A DNA stretch of 64,000 nucleotides from Myxococcus stipitatus (GTDB lineage: Bacteria > Myxococcota > Myxococcia > Myxococcales > Myxococcaceae): NCBI RefSeq assembly GCF_038561935.1, contig NZ_CP102770.1, positions 930,001 through 994,000 of the forward strand. The letters are read 5' to 3'. The notes under the pieces were generated by a model. It was not told where the DNA came from. It searched no databases and was given only the letters and a program-made list of their open reading frames with translations. The translations under genes and the position numbers were made by a program. This document shows positions 36,870 through 43,729 of the stretch, piece by piece. Each line of letters opens with the position of its first letter. Position 1 is the first letter of the stretch.

Positions 36870-38459
36870 GTGGAGACCACGGTCTATCTGGCGGAGCGCA
36901 TCTGGACGTTGGACGCGGAGCGCCCCTGGGCTCGAGCCCTGGCGGTCCAGTCGGGTCGCGTGGTGGCGGTGGGCACGCGCGAAGAGGTCCGGGCCTCGGT
37001 GAAGGGCGCCCGGGAGGTGGACCTGGGGCCCGCCACGGTGGTGCCGGGACTCGTGGATGCACACGCGCACCTGCACGGCCTGGGGCGCGCGTTGACCACG
37101 GTGCGGCTGGAGAAGGCGCCCTCGGTGGAGGCCGTGCTGCTCCGCCTCACACGGGCTCCTGCCTCCAGCTTCCAGGGCGATTGGCTGCTGGGGCGAGGGT
37201 GGGACCAGAACGAGTGGCCCGGCGGCGCCTTCCCGGGGCGAGCGGAGCTGGATGCGCGCTTCCCCTCGACGCCGGTGTTCCTCACTCGCGTCGACCACCA
37301 CGCGGCCTGGGTGAATGGTGAAGCCCTGCGGCGCGCGGGAATCGCGAGGGACACGCGAGACCCCGAAGGAGGCCGCATCCTCCGGGATGCGCGAGGTGAG
37401 CCCACGGGCGTGCTCGTGGACAATGCGATGGACGTGGTGGAGGCGGCGATGCCTCCGCCCACGAGAGCCCAGCTCGAGACGCGACTGCGCGCGGCGCTGG
37501 AGCGCTGTGCCCGTGTGGGGCTGACCGGAGTCCACGACGCGGGCATGGACCTGGACGCGTTCCGAGTGCTCCAGACCTGGGACGCGGAGGGCACATTGCC
37601 GCTGCGCATCTACGCGATGGCGGCGGGCCAGGGCGAGGAGCGGCACGCCTATCTGGAGCAGGGACCCTGGTCGGGGCGGATGCTGACGATGCGCGCGGTG
37701 AAGTTCCTGGCGGACGGTGCGCTGGGAAGCCGAGGCGCGGCGCTACACGAAGACTACTGCGATGAGCCAGGACAGCGCGGACTGCTGTTGATGTCGCCCG
37801 AGGAACTCCATGCGAGGGCCCGCGCCTTCATGTCCAGGGGCTTCCAGGTCTGCATCCATGCCATTGGAGACCGTGCCAATACGTTGGTGCTGGACGTATT
37901 GCTGAGCGGCGCGGAGGAGACGGGCACGAGGGCGTTGAGGCACCGCGTGGAGCATGCGCAGATACTGCGGCCCGAGGACATCCTCCGGTTGGGCGCGGCG
38001 GGACTGGTGGCGAGCGTGCAGCCCACGCATGCGACCAGTGACATGCCCTGGGCGGAGGCTCGGCTGGGCCGCGAGCGACTGAAGGGCGCCTATGCGTGGC
38101 GGGCCTTGAAGCACGCGGGAGCGAACCTCGCGCTGGGCAGCGACTTCCCCATCGAGAATCCGGATGTCCTGGCGGGCCTGTACGCGGCGCGCACGCGGCA
38201 AGATGTCTTGGGCAGGCCGGCCGGGGGATGGTTTCCCGAGGAGGCGCTGTCGGGGCGAGAGGCGCTGGAGGGCTTCACGCGAGGGCCCGCGTGGGCGTCC
38301 TTCGATGAGGCGCGGCGCGGCCGGTTGGCGCCGGGCCAGGACGCGGACTTCGTGGCGCTGTCCGTGGACCCGGTGGAGGGCCCCGCGAAGGCGCTCGTCG
38401 ACGCGCGCATCCTGGCCACGGTGGTGGCGGGCGTGGAGGTGTTCCGCGCCGTGCCATGA
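36870..38459 (+). CDS. YtcJ-like amidohydrolase
   Basis: GTG 36870 is set by GGAGGAG four bases upstream; 529 residues. The N-terminal beta-sandwich starts TVYLAERIWTLD, and the metal-binding barrel carries PGLVDAHAHLHGLG. Other landmarks are WDQNEWPGGAFPGRAELD, FLTRVDHHAAWVN, KFLADGALGSRGA, CIHAIGDRAN, RVEHAQILRPEDI, GSDFPIENPD and the C-terminal GQDADFVALSVDP. All are typical of the YtcJ/AepA amidohydrolase-3 group. These zinc enzymes hydrolyse amides or deaminate heterocycles; the substrate cannot be read from sequence. Confidence 0.93.
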   Translation: METTVYLAERIWTLDAERPWARALAVQSGRVVAVGTREEVRASVKGAREVDLGPATVVPGLVDAHAHLHGLGRALTTVRLEKAPSVEAVLLRLTRAPASSFQGDWLLGRGWDQNEWPGGAFPGRAELDARFPSTPVFLTRVDHHAAWVNGEALRRAGIARDTRDPEGGRILRDARGEPTGVLVDNAMDVVEAAMPPPTRAQLETRLRAALERCARVGLTGVHDAGMDLDAFRVLQTWDAEGTLPLRIYAMAAGQGEERHAYLEQGPWSGRMLTMRAVKFLADGALGSRGAALHEDYCDEPGQRGLLLMSPEELHARARAFMSRGFQVCIHAIGDRANTLVLDVLLSGAEETGTRALRHRVEHAQILRPEDILRLGAAGLVASVQPTHATSDMPWAEARLGRERLKGAYAWRALKHAGANLALGSDFPIENPDVLAGLYAARTRQDVLGRPAGGWFPEEALSGREALEGFTRGPAWASFDEARRGRLAPGQDADFVALSVDPVEGPAKALVDARILATVVAGVEVFRAVP

Positions 38460-38477
38460 GCTTCAGGTGCCGAGGCT

Positions 38478-39383
38478 TCAGACGCTGAAGATCTGCGAGC
38501 GAGCCGCCTCGGCGATGGCGACGACGGCGGGGTGGCGCAGACGCCGCTCGACGGTGATGGCGTAGAAGCACGTCTCGATTTCATCGGTGCGACCGATGAC
38601 GGAGCAGTTGTAGTCGCGCTCCACCTGCGACTCGATGACGGAGGGAAGGGCGAAGACGCCGTGACCGCTCTGCCCGAAGGCCTGGAGCAGCGCGCTGTCG
38701 TCGAAGTCTCCGGCGATGAGGGGGCGCAGGCTCTGTCGCTCGAACCAGAGGTCCAGCGAGCGGCGCACGGAGGACTCATCCGAGGGGAGCAGCATGGGGG
38801 CGCCGTCGAGGGAGCGCGGGAAGTCCTTCTTGAGATGGCTCAGCTGCTTGGCGGCGAAGAACGACACGCCGCACTTGCCCAGCAAGTGGTTGAAGGAGCG
38901 GACGCTGACCGGCTCGGAGCTGGGCGCATCGGCGAGCACCACGTCCAGCTCATGCAGCGCGAGCGAGGCCAGCAGCTGCGGGAGCGGCCCTTCGCGGCAG
39001 ATGATGCGCAGCGACGGTCCCGCCTCGAGCGCGGGCTTGAGCAACTGCTCCGCCACCAGCTTGGGGATGACGTCGAGGATGCCCACGTTGAGCCGGAGCT
39101 GCTGGCCCGAGGGGTGGCCCGCGACCACGTTCTTCAGCTCGTTGCCCAGGCGGAAGATTTCGTCCGCGTAGCGCATGACGGTGCGGCCCACGTCCGTGAG
39201 GACCAGCTTGCGGCCCTGCCGCTCGAAGAGCTTGTGGCCCAGCGACTCCTCCAGCAGCTTCAGCTGGCTGCTGATGGTCGGCTGAGCCAGGTGCAGCTCC
39301 TCGCCTGCCTTGGCGATGCTGCCCGCACGCGCAACCGTCCAGAAATACAGGAGATGGTGGTAGTTGAGCCAGCTCATGACCAT
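38478..39383 (-). CDS. NhaR-like LysR-family regulator
   Basis: 301 residues (or 299 from ATG 39377). An N-terminal winged helix (WLNYHHLLYFWTVARAGSIAKAGEELHLAQPTISSQLKLLEE) precedes the effector domain. Closest by memory to E. coli NhaR, with matching GECGVSFW/GKCGVSFF, GEFDDAALMKAFG/GDFDDSALLQAFG and a terminal AERRLRHPAV segment. NhaR senses sodium and activates nhaA, but no antiporter gene lies here. Instead the gene is divergent from an RpoH-like sigma factor gene, which is a candidate target. Confidence 0.9.
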   Translation of the reverse strand: MVMSWLNYHHLLYFWTVARAGSIAKAGEELHLAQPTISSQLKLLEESLGHKLFERQGRKLVLTDVGRTVMRYADEIFRLGNELKNVVAGHPSGQQLRLNVGILDVIPKLVAEQLLKPALEAGPSLRIICREGPLPQLLASLALHELDVVLADAPSSEPVSVRSFNHLLGKCGVSFFAAKQLSHLKKDFPRSLDGAPMLLPSDESSVRRSLDLWFERQSLRPLIAGDFDDSALLQAFGQSGHGVFALPSVIESQVERDYNCSVIGRTDEIETCFYAITVERRLRHPAVVAIAEAARSQIFSV

Positions 39384-39397
39384 AGAGATAACCTATG
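39381..39397 (-). promoter_or_regulatory. LysR-type inverted repeat over the regulator start
   Basis: CATAG-N7-CTATG is a perfect 5-bp inverted repeat that overlaps the ATG of the NhaR-like gene. Its size fits a LysR half-site pair. Binding here would block the regulator's own expression while leaving the divergent sigma gene free; that is inference. Confidence 0.4.
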
Positions 39398-39497
39398 GGT
39401 TGCGTTCAAACTACCTCATTTTTTTAAGAATGCCGGTGCCTTATCTCTTTGGGGGTCCGCGGGCGAGTGTGTTGCCGCGGTGAATCGGAGGAGGTCC

Positions 39498-40292
39498 ATG
39501 GAAGCCGTCACGGAGAACATGTCCTGCGAGTCCCCTGAGCTTGAGATTCCCGGCGCGGTGGTTGAGGCGCGAGTGCGGGAGCACCTCGATTTGGTGGAAC
39601 GGCTGGCGTGGAAATACCGGTGGACGGGCTTGCCCCAGGACGAGCTGGTCGCGGAAGGCAACGTCGGCTTGATGGAGGCGGCCGGCCGGTTCGAGGACCG
39701 GGGGATTCCGTTCGGGGTGTACGCCAGCCAGTGGATCCGGGCGCGCATCCGGGCGTACGTCGGGCGCAACTGGAGCATGGCGGGTGGGCGTGCGCCCTGG
39801 GTGGTGTTCCAGCTGCGGCGGGAGCGGGCGCGGCTGGAGGCCCGGTGGGGGGAGGGTCACCCGGAGGTGGTGCGCCGACTGGCGGACGCGCTCGGCAAGA
39901 AGGAGGAGGACGTGGCCAAGGCGTCGGAGTCGCTGGCTCGGGACCTGTCGCTGGACGCGCCGGTGACGCAGGACGGGGAGGTGACGCGGCTGGAGGTGCT
40001 GGAGGGGAACGAGGCCTCGCAGGAGGACGTGGTCGACCAGGCGCAGTGGGCGGCGAGGCTGCGGGCGAGCGTGGAGGCGGCGTGGCCGGAACTGGACGCT
40101 CGGGAGCGGGCGCTGGTGGAGGAGCGGATGCTGGTGGAGGAGGGGGCGAGCGCGGAGCTCCTGGCGCGCCGCTTCGGGGTGACGGCGGTGCGCATCCGGC
40201 AGATCGAACAGGGCCTGAGGGCGAAGCTGAAGCGCAGGCTCACCGCGAGTCTGACGCCCTGGGACGCGGAGGCGATGCCGCGGGCGGCGTAA
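39498..40292 (+). CDS. RpoH-like alternative sigma factor
   Basis: GGAGGAGG lies four bases before ATG 39498. The 264-residue product has region 2 (HLDLVERLAWKYRWTGLPQDELVAEGNVGLMEAAGRFEDRGIPFGVYASQWIRARIRAYV, where the core-binding and -10-recognition helices lie) and a region 3-like segment. Region 4 ends RRFGVTAVRIRQIEQGLRAKLKRRL. Size and layout match the RpoH group rather than ECF or primary sigma; no N-terminal region 1.1 is present. It is expected to direct core RNA polymerase to a stress set. The gene is divergent from the NhaR-like regulator. Confidence 0.88.
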   Translation: MEAVTENMSCESPELEIPGAVVEARVREHLDLVERLAWKYRWTGLPQDELVAEGNVGLMEAAGRFEDRGIPFGVYASQWIRARIRAYVGRNWSMAGGRAPWVVFQLRRERARLEARWGEGHPEVVRRLADALGKKEEDVAKASESLARDLSLDAPVTQDGEVTRLEVLEGNEASQEDVVDQAQWAARLRASVEAAWPELDARERALVEERMLVEEGASAELLARRFGVTAVRIRQIEQGLRAKLKRRLTASLTPWDAEAMPRAA

Positions 40293-40322
40293 GGCGGAGA
40301 ACGGGGGCCGGCAAATGGGTGC

Positions 40323-40352
40323 TTGACGGCCCCGGGACGGGCTCGATATGAG
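40323..40352 (+). promoter_or_regulatory. Promoter of tRNA-Phe
   Basis: TTGACG at 40323-40328 and TATGAG at 40347-40352 are 18 bases apart, about 28 bases before the tRNA 5' end, as expected for a housekeeping promoter. Confidence 0.6.
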
Positions 40353-40379
40353 GGCGCGGCTTCTCGCGGCAACCCGTAC

Positions 40380-40452
40380 GCCCAGGTAGCTCAGTCGGTA
40401 GAGCAGGGGACTGAAAATCCCCGTGTCGGTGGTTCGATTCCGCCCCTGGGCA
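40380..40452 (+). tRNA. tRNA-Phe (anticodon GAA)
   Basis: A full cloverleaf of 73 bases. The acceptor stem GCCCAGG pairs with CCTGGGC, the D stem GCTC pairs with GAGC, and the anticodon arm GGGGA-CTGAAAA-TCCCC reads GAA. The T arm is GGTGG-TTCGATT-CCGCC, and the discriminator is A. CCA is not encoded. No integrase or duplicated 3' end is seen nearby, so it does not mark an integrated element here. Confidence 0.98.
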
Positions 40453-40473
40453 CATCGCAGTTGAAGAGATCTC

Positions 40474-40512
40474 AGGGCCCTCGAGGAACTCCTCGAGGGC
40501 CCTTTCTCTTTT
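40474..40512 (+). terminator. Strong intrinsic terminator after tRNA-Phe
   Basis: AGGGCCCTCGAGG at 40474-40486 and CCTCGAGGGCCCT at 40491-40503 form a perfect 13-bp stem around AACT, followed by a T-rich tract TTTCTCTTTT. Confidence 0.9.
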
Positions 40513-40556
40513 CCGGGCCCGGGTTCGGTGGCCGACAGCACCTCGGTTCTCGCGCT

Positions 40557-40585
40557 GGGAACTTTTCGATGCGGCCGATGTGTCC
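40557..40585 (+). promoter_or_regulatory. ECF-type promoter 1 (sigma/anti-sigma genes)
   Basis: GGGAACTT at 40557-40564, a 15-base spacer, and GTGTCC at 40580-40585. This matches the generic ECF pattern (GGAAC and GTC) and is identical to the elements at 41889 and 43664. Transcription should begin near 40592, almost at the GTG at 40595. Confidence 0.85.
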
Positions 40586-40594
40586 CCGGTGGGC

Positions 40595-41113
40595 GTGAGT
40601 CCCCGGTCCTTCATCGAACGTGCCCTGGAGCACCTGCCTGCCCTGCGGCGGGTGGGCCGTCGGCTGACGGGCAGCTCGGCCGAGGCGGATGACCTGGTCC
40701 AGGAGACGGTCGCGCGCGCCCTGGAGCGGCGGGGCGAGGTGAGGGAGCCGGAGCGGCTCAAGGGCTGGCTGCTCGCCGTGCAGCGCACCGTGTACCTCAA
40801 CTCCCGTCGCGGGCTGCGGCCTCGGCTGGAGGTGCTGGAGGGCGGGTTGGGGAAGGACGTCGCGGAGCCTTGCGCGGACCTGGAGGCGGAGCTGCACGCG
40901 CGCTCGCTCAGTGAGGGCATGCGCAAGGCGCTGGACTCGCTGGCCCCGGACTGGCGCGACGCGCTGTGGCTGAGGGAAGTCGAGGAGCTGAGCTACGAGG
41001 AGATTGCCCAGGTGCAGGGCTGCCCCGTGGGGACGGTGCGCTCGCGTCTGGCGAGGGCTCGACTGGCGATGCTCGAGGTCCTCGAGAAGGAGAAGGCACA
41101 TGGAAGCCTGTAG
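40595..41113 (+). CDS. ECF-family RNA polymerase sigma factor
   Basis: GTG 40595 (172 aa) is chosen because the -10 element of its own promoter occupies 40580-40585, which excludes the earlier GTG at 40580. With a start point near 40592, the message is probably leaderless or nearly so. Region 2 (RRLTGSSAEADDLVQETVARALERRGEVREPERLKGWLLAVQRTVYLN) and region 4 (LDSLAPDWRDALWLREVEELSYEEIAQVQGCPVGTVRSRLARARLAML) are both complete. It ends inside the anti-sigma gene with a 14-base overlap. It should recognise the GGGAACTT-N15-GTGTCC element found three times here, including its own promoter. Confidence 0.93.
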   Translation: MSPRSFIERALEHLPALRRVGRRLTGSSAEADDLVQETVARALERRGEVREPERLKGWLLAVQRTVYLNSRRGLRPRLEVLEGGLGKDVAEPCADLEAELHARSLSEGMRKALDSLAPDWRDALWLREVEELSYEEIAQVQGCPVGTVRSRLARARLAMLEVLEKEKAHGSL

Positions 41114-41870
41114 CCTGGAGTGGCAGGAGCGGCTCTCCGCGGCGTTCGACGGGGAGAATCCGGCGCATGAGCAGCGGGCCCTGGAGCAGCACCTCGAGCG
41201 ATGCGCGGGCTGTGCCCGGGAGCTGGCTCGCTATGACTCGCTGCGCGTCGCGCTGAGGGCGCAGGCCGACCTGGACGTGGGCGTGTCTGCCGGGCTGAAG
41301 GCGCGGGTCGACCGGCTGGCCTCGCGTCCTCGCTGGGCCTTCGCTCGAGGCACGTGGGCGGCGGGAGGCGCCATCGCGGCGCTGCTCACCGTGGGCGTGT
41401 TCGGGGCCTCGCGGCTGGGCGTCGCGGGAGGGCTGACCGACGCGCTCGCGATGGACCTGGAGCGGCACCACCTCAAGGCGTTCTCGCGCGCGGCGCCGTG
41501 TGAGTTCGAGTCCTCGAATCCGGAGGACGTCAAGGCGTGGGTGGAGCGGGAGGTCGGCTACGAGGTGGACGTGCCGTCGGTGCCGGGCGCGGAGCTCCTG
41601 GGCGCTCGCCGCTGCCAGCTGCACGGCGAGGTCTCCGCTTCGCTGCTGTACAGGCATGGGGACAAGGCGATGACCCTCTTCCTGCCGGAGCCCGGGTCGC
41701 CCGTGGCGAAGGCCGCCGCGCGCTTCGCGGGAGACGGGACTCGCTGCACGCAGGGGCCGGTGGGCGAGCGCATCTGCGTGGCTCCTCGGGGAAGCGGGCA
41801 CGCGGCCCTGGCTGTTTCGGAGGCGGAGTCACCGGTGCTCCTCGAGGCCCTGGCTCGCTTGTCTCCTTGA
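41100..41870 (+). CDS. Zinc-type membrane anti-sigma factor (putative redox sensor)
   Basis: The ATG at 41100 lies inside the sigma gene, so translation is coupled. The 256 residues begin with a zinc anti-sigma domain: His23, then HLERCAGC (His31, Cys35, Cys38), the HxxxCxxC motif that binds the sigma factor. One membrane helix follows at about 84-103. A periplasmic domain of about 145 residues contains Cys134, Cys172, Cys216 and Cys226; its core (PGAELLGARRCQLHGEVSASLLYRHGDKAMTLFL) resembles the sensor half of other anti-sigma factors. The four outer cysteines could report envelope thiol state, which is inference. Confidence 0.9.
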   Translation: MEACSLEWQERLSAAFDGENPAHEQRALEQHLERCAGCARELARYDSLRVALRAQADLDVGVSAGLKARVDRLASRPRWAFARGTWAAGGAIAALLTVGVFGASRLGVAGGLTDALAMDLERHHLKAFSRAAPCEFESSNPEDVKAWVEREVGYEVDVPSVPGAELLGARRCQLHGEVSASLLYRHGDKAMTLFLPEPGSPVAKAAARFAGDGTRCTQGPVGERICVAPRGSGHAALAVSEAESPVLLEALARLSP

Positions 41871-41888
41871 ACCTTTCGTCGAGTGGCC

Positions 41889-41917
41889 GGGAACTTTCGA
41901 GGGTTCCCGCCGTGTCC
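41889..41917 (+). promoter_or_regulatory. ECF-type promoter 2 (CcdA-thioredoxin gene)
   Basis: GGGAACTT, 15 bases, GTGTCC, identical in both blocks and spacing to promoter 1. It lies about 60 bases upstream of the CcdA-thioredoxin ATG at 41976 and just after the anti-sigma stop. Confidence 0.85.
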
Positions 41918-41975
41918 TCGCGCGCATGAGTGATTGTCTTCAGCGGTTGTTCCGCCACGGTGTGGGAGGTTCGCG

Positions 41976-43175
41976 ATGAGCCTGGGCCTTCCCGGCATCT
42001 TCCTCGCGGGGCTGCTGACGTTCCTGTCCCCCTGCATCCTTCCGCTGGTCCCCTTCTACCTGTCGTTCCTCGCGGGCGTGTCCCTGTCGCAGCTGCGCGA
42101 GACGGGCGGTACCGCGCGGCGTCCCTGGGGCGTGGCGCTGGCGTTCTCGCTGGGGCTCGCGACGGTGTTCATCGCGCTGGGGATGGCGGCCACCGCCGTG
42201 GGTGGGGCGCTCTCGGAGCGTCGCAGCTGGCTGCTGCGCTTCGGAGGTGTCGCGCTGCTCCTGCTTGGACTCAAGCAGCTGGGGCTCATCAAGCTGCCTT
42301 GGGTGGACCGGGAGTCGCGGCCGTGGCTGGACCGCGTGCGCAAGGGAGGCAGTGTCGCGGGAGCCTTCTTGTTCGGCGGCGCCTTCGCGCTGGGCTGGAC
42401 GCCGTGCATCGGCCCCGTGCTCGGGGCGGTGCTCACGTACACCGCCGCCTCCACCTCCGAGCCGCTGATGGGCGCGCTCTACCTGGGCACCTATGCCGCG
42501 GGCCTGTCCGTGCCGCTGGTGCTCACGGCCGCCATCGCGCCGCTGGCGCTGAAGTGGATGGAGCGCGCGAAGCGTCACCTGCGCAAGTTCGAGATGGCCA
42601 CGGGCGTGCTGCTCGTCGGCGTGGGGGTGTTGCTCTTCACCGACTCGCTGCAGAAGCTGGTGCCCTCGGTGCAGGCCGTGGAGGTCGCCGCGCCCGTGCA
42701 GTCGTCCACCCCCGCGGGGGATGTGACGGCGGAGGCCGCGACGTGTGGCGCGGAGTCGGAGGGCGCGTGTGCGCTCCCGGAGCAGGGCTTTGTTCCGTCG
42801 AGCGATGCCCCTTCCGTGCTCGCGGGCGTCAAGCGCCCGACGATGGTGGAGTTCGTGAGCCAGAGCTGCCCCGTGTGTCAGCGGATGGAGCCCGTGGTGG
42901 CCATGGCCGCGCAGGTGTGCTCGCACGAGGGCGTTGACGTCCTGCGTCTGGATGTCGGCACCGCCGAGGGACGGCAGGCCGCGAACCGCCATGGTGTCCG
43001 AGGTGTGCCCACGTTCCTCTTCCTGGACGGCGCTGGCCAGGAGGTCGCGCGCCGAGTGGGCGAGCAGCCTCTGGCCTCGCTCCGAGAGGGGCTGGAGACC
43101 ATTGCCGGCGTGCGTTGTGCCGGGCTCCTCCCGTCGGGGGCTCCGACGGCGCCCCAGGGGAGCGCCGGCACCTGA
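41976..43175 (+). CDS. CcdA/DsbD-type membrane protein fused to a thioredoxin domain
   Basis: ATG 41976 follows GGGAGG; 399 residues. The N-terminal half is a CcdA-like six-helix transporter of reducing equivalents with its two reactive cysteines (Cys20 in LSPCILPLVP, Cys144 in GWTPCIGPVLG). The C-terminal half, after a Cys-containing linker, is a thioredoxin fold with CPVC at 298-301, LRLDVGTAEG and the cis-Pro strand VRGVPTFLFLDG. It would carry electrons across the inner membrane to periplasmic thiol partners. It is one of the ECF-controlled genes. Confidence 0.93.
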   Translation: MSLGLPGIFLAGLLTFLSPCILPLVPFYLSFLAGVSLSQLRETGGTARRPWGVALAFSLGLATVFIALGMAATAVGGALSERRSWLLRFGGVALLLLGLKQLGLIKLPWVDRESRPWLDRVRKGGSVAGAFLFGGAFALGWTPCIGPVLGAVLTYTAASTSEPLMGALYLGTYAAGLSVPLVLTAAIAPLALKWMERAKRHLRKFEMATGVLLVGVGVLLFTDSLQKLVPSVQAVEVAAPVQSSTPAGDVTAEAATCGAESEGACALPEQGFVPSSDAPSVLAGVKRPTMVEFVSQSCPVCQRMEPVVAMAAQVCSHEGVDVLRLDVGTAEGRQAANRHGVRGVPTFLFLDGAGQEVARRVGEQPLASLREGLETIAGVRCAGLLPSGAPTAPQGSAGT

Positions 43176-43244
43176 CGGCCGGTGTCCAGGGGGTGAATCC
43201 TTTCGCCCCCCTCGTGACTCTCACCTCGCTGAATCATCACCTGC

Positions 43245-43265
43245 TGGAGGCTTTCGAGCCTCCGG
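43245..43265 (+). terminator. Short perfect hairpin before the rhodanese gene
   Basis: GGAGGC and GCCTCC form a perfect 6-bp stem around TTTCGA, about 20 bases upstream of the rhodanese ATG. No T tract follows. It could attenuate read-through from the CcdA-thioredoxin gene. Confidence 0.3.
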
Positions 43266-43284
43266 CGCGGGTTGGAGTCACGCC

Positions 43285-43629
43285 ATGAAGCTTGTTTTCG
43301 TTGCTGTCGCAGTGCTCGCGGGTGTGCTGGGAGTCGCATGTACGCGCGAGCGGCCGGAAGTCCGTGCCGAGGCCCACAAGTGGGTGGAGTCCGGCGCCCT
43401 GCTGGTGGACGTTCGCACGCCGGAGGAGTTCGCGGACGGCCACCTGCCCGGTGCGTTGAACATCCCCGTGGACCAGCTCTCGGAGCGGCTGGGGGAGCTC
43501 GGCTCACCCGAGAAGCCCGTGGTCGTCTATTGCCGCAGCGGCAAGCGCAGCACCCGCGCGGAGACGATGCTGAAGGAGCGAGGCTTCCAGCAGGTCCTCA
43601 ACCTCGGGCCCATGTCGGCCTGGGAGTGA
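43285..43629 (+). CDS. Lipoprotein rhodanese (sulfurtransferase)
   Basis: The 114-residue protein has a signal peptide with a Cys19 lipid site (GVLGVACT) and one rhodanese domain (LLVDVRTPEEFADGHLPGALNIP). The active-site loop YCRSGKRS carries catalytic Cys83. A rhodanese carries persulfide sulfur, here exposed to the periplasm. GGAG precedes the ATG. It lies between two ECF-controlled genes and is probably read from the CcdA promoter. Confidence 0.92.
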   Translation: MKLVFVAVAVLAGVLGVACTRERPEVRAEAHKWVESGALLVDVRTPEEFADGHLPGALNIPVDQLSERLGELGSPEKPVVVYCRSGKRSTRAETMLKERGFQQVLNLGPMSAWE

Positions 43630-43663
43630 TGGCGCGGTGCGCCGCCGGCCGTGAGTCCCGCAC

Positions 43664-43692
43664 GGGAACTTCGCGCGGCGGGCCTGGTGTCC
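43664..43692 (+). promoter_or_regulatory. ECF-type promoter 3 (SoxB-like gene)
   Basis: GGGAACTT at 43664-43671, 15 bases, GTGTCC at 43687-43692; the third exact copy of the element. It starts 38 bases upstream of the SoxB-like gene. Confidence 0.85.
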
Positions 43693-43729
43693 TGCGAGGG
43701 CGCTCTTCCTCCTTTCAAGGTGCTTCACG

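Noticed and set aside
40580-40594. GTG at 40580 as start of the ECF sigma factor
   Set aside because: It coincides with the -10 block GTGTCC and would not be transcribed from this promoter; GTG 40595 fits instead.
40380-40600. tRNA-Phe as attachment site of an integrated element
   Set aside because: No integrase, no repeated 3' end of the tRNA and no phage gene nearby.
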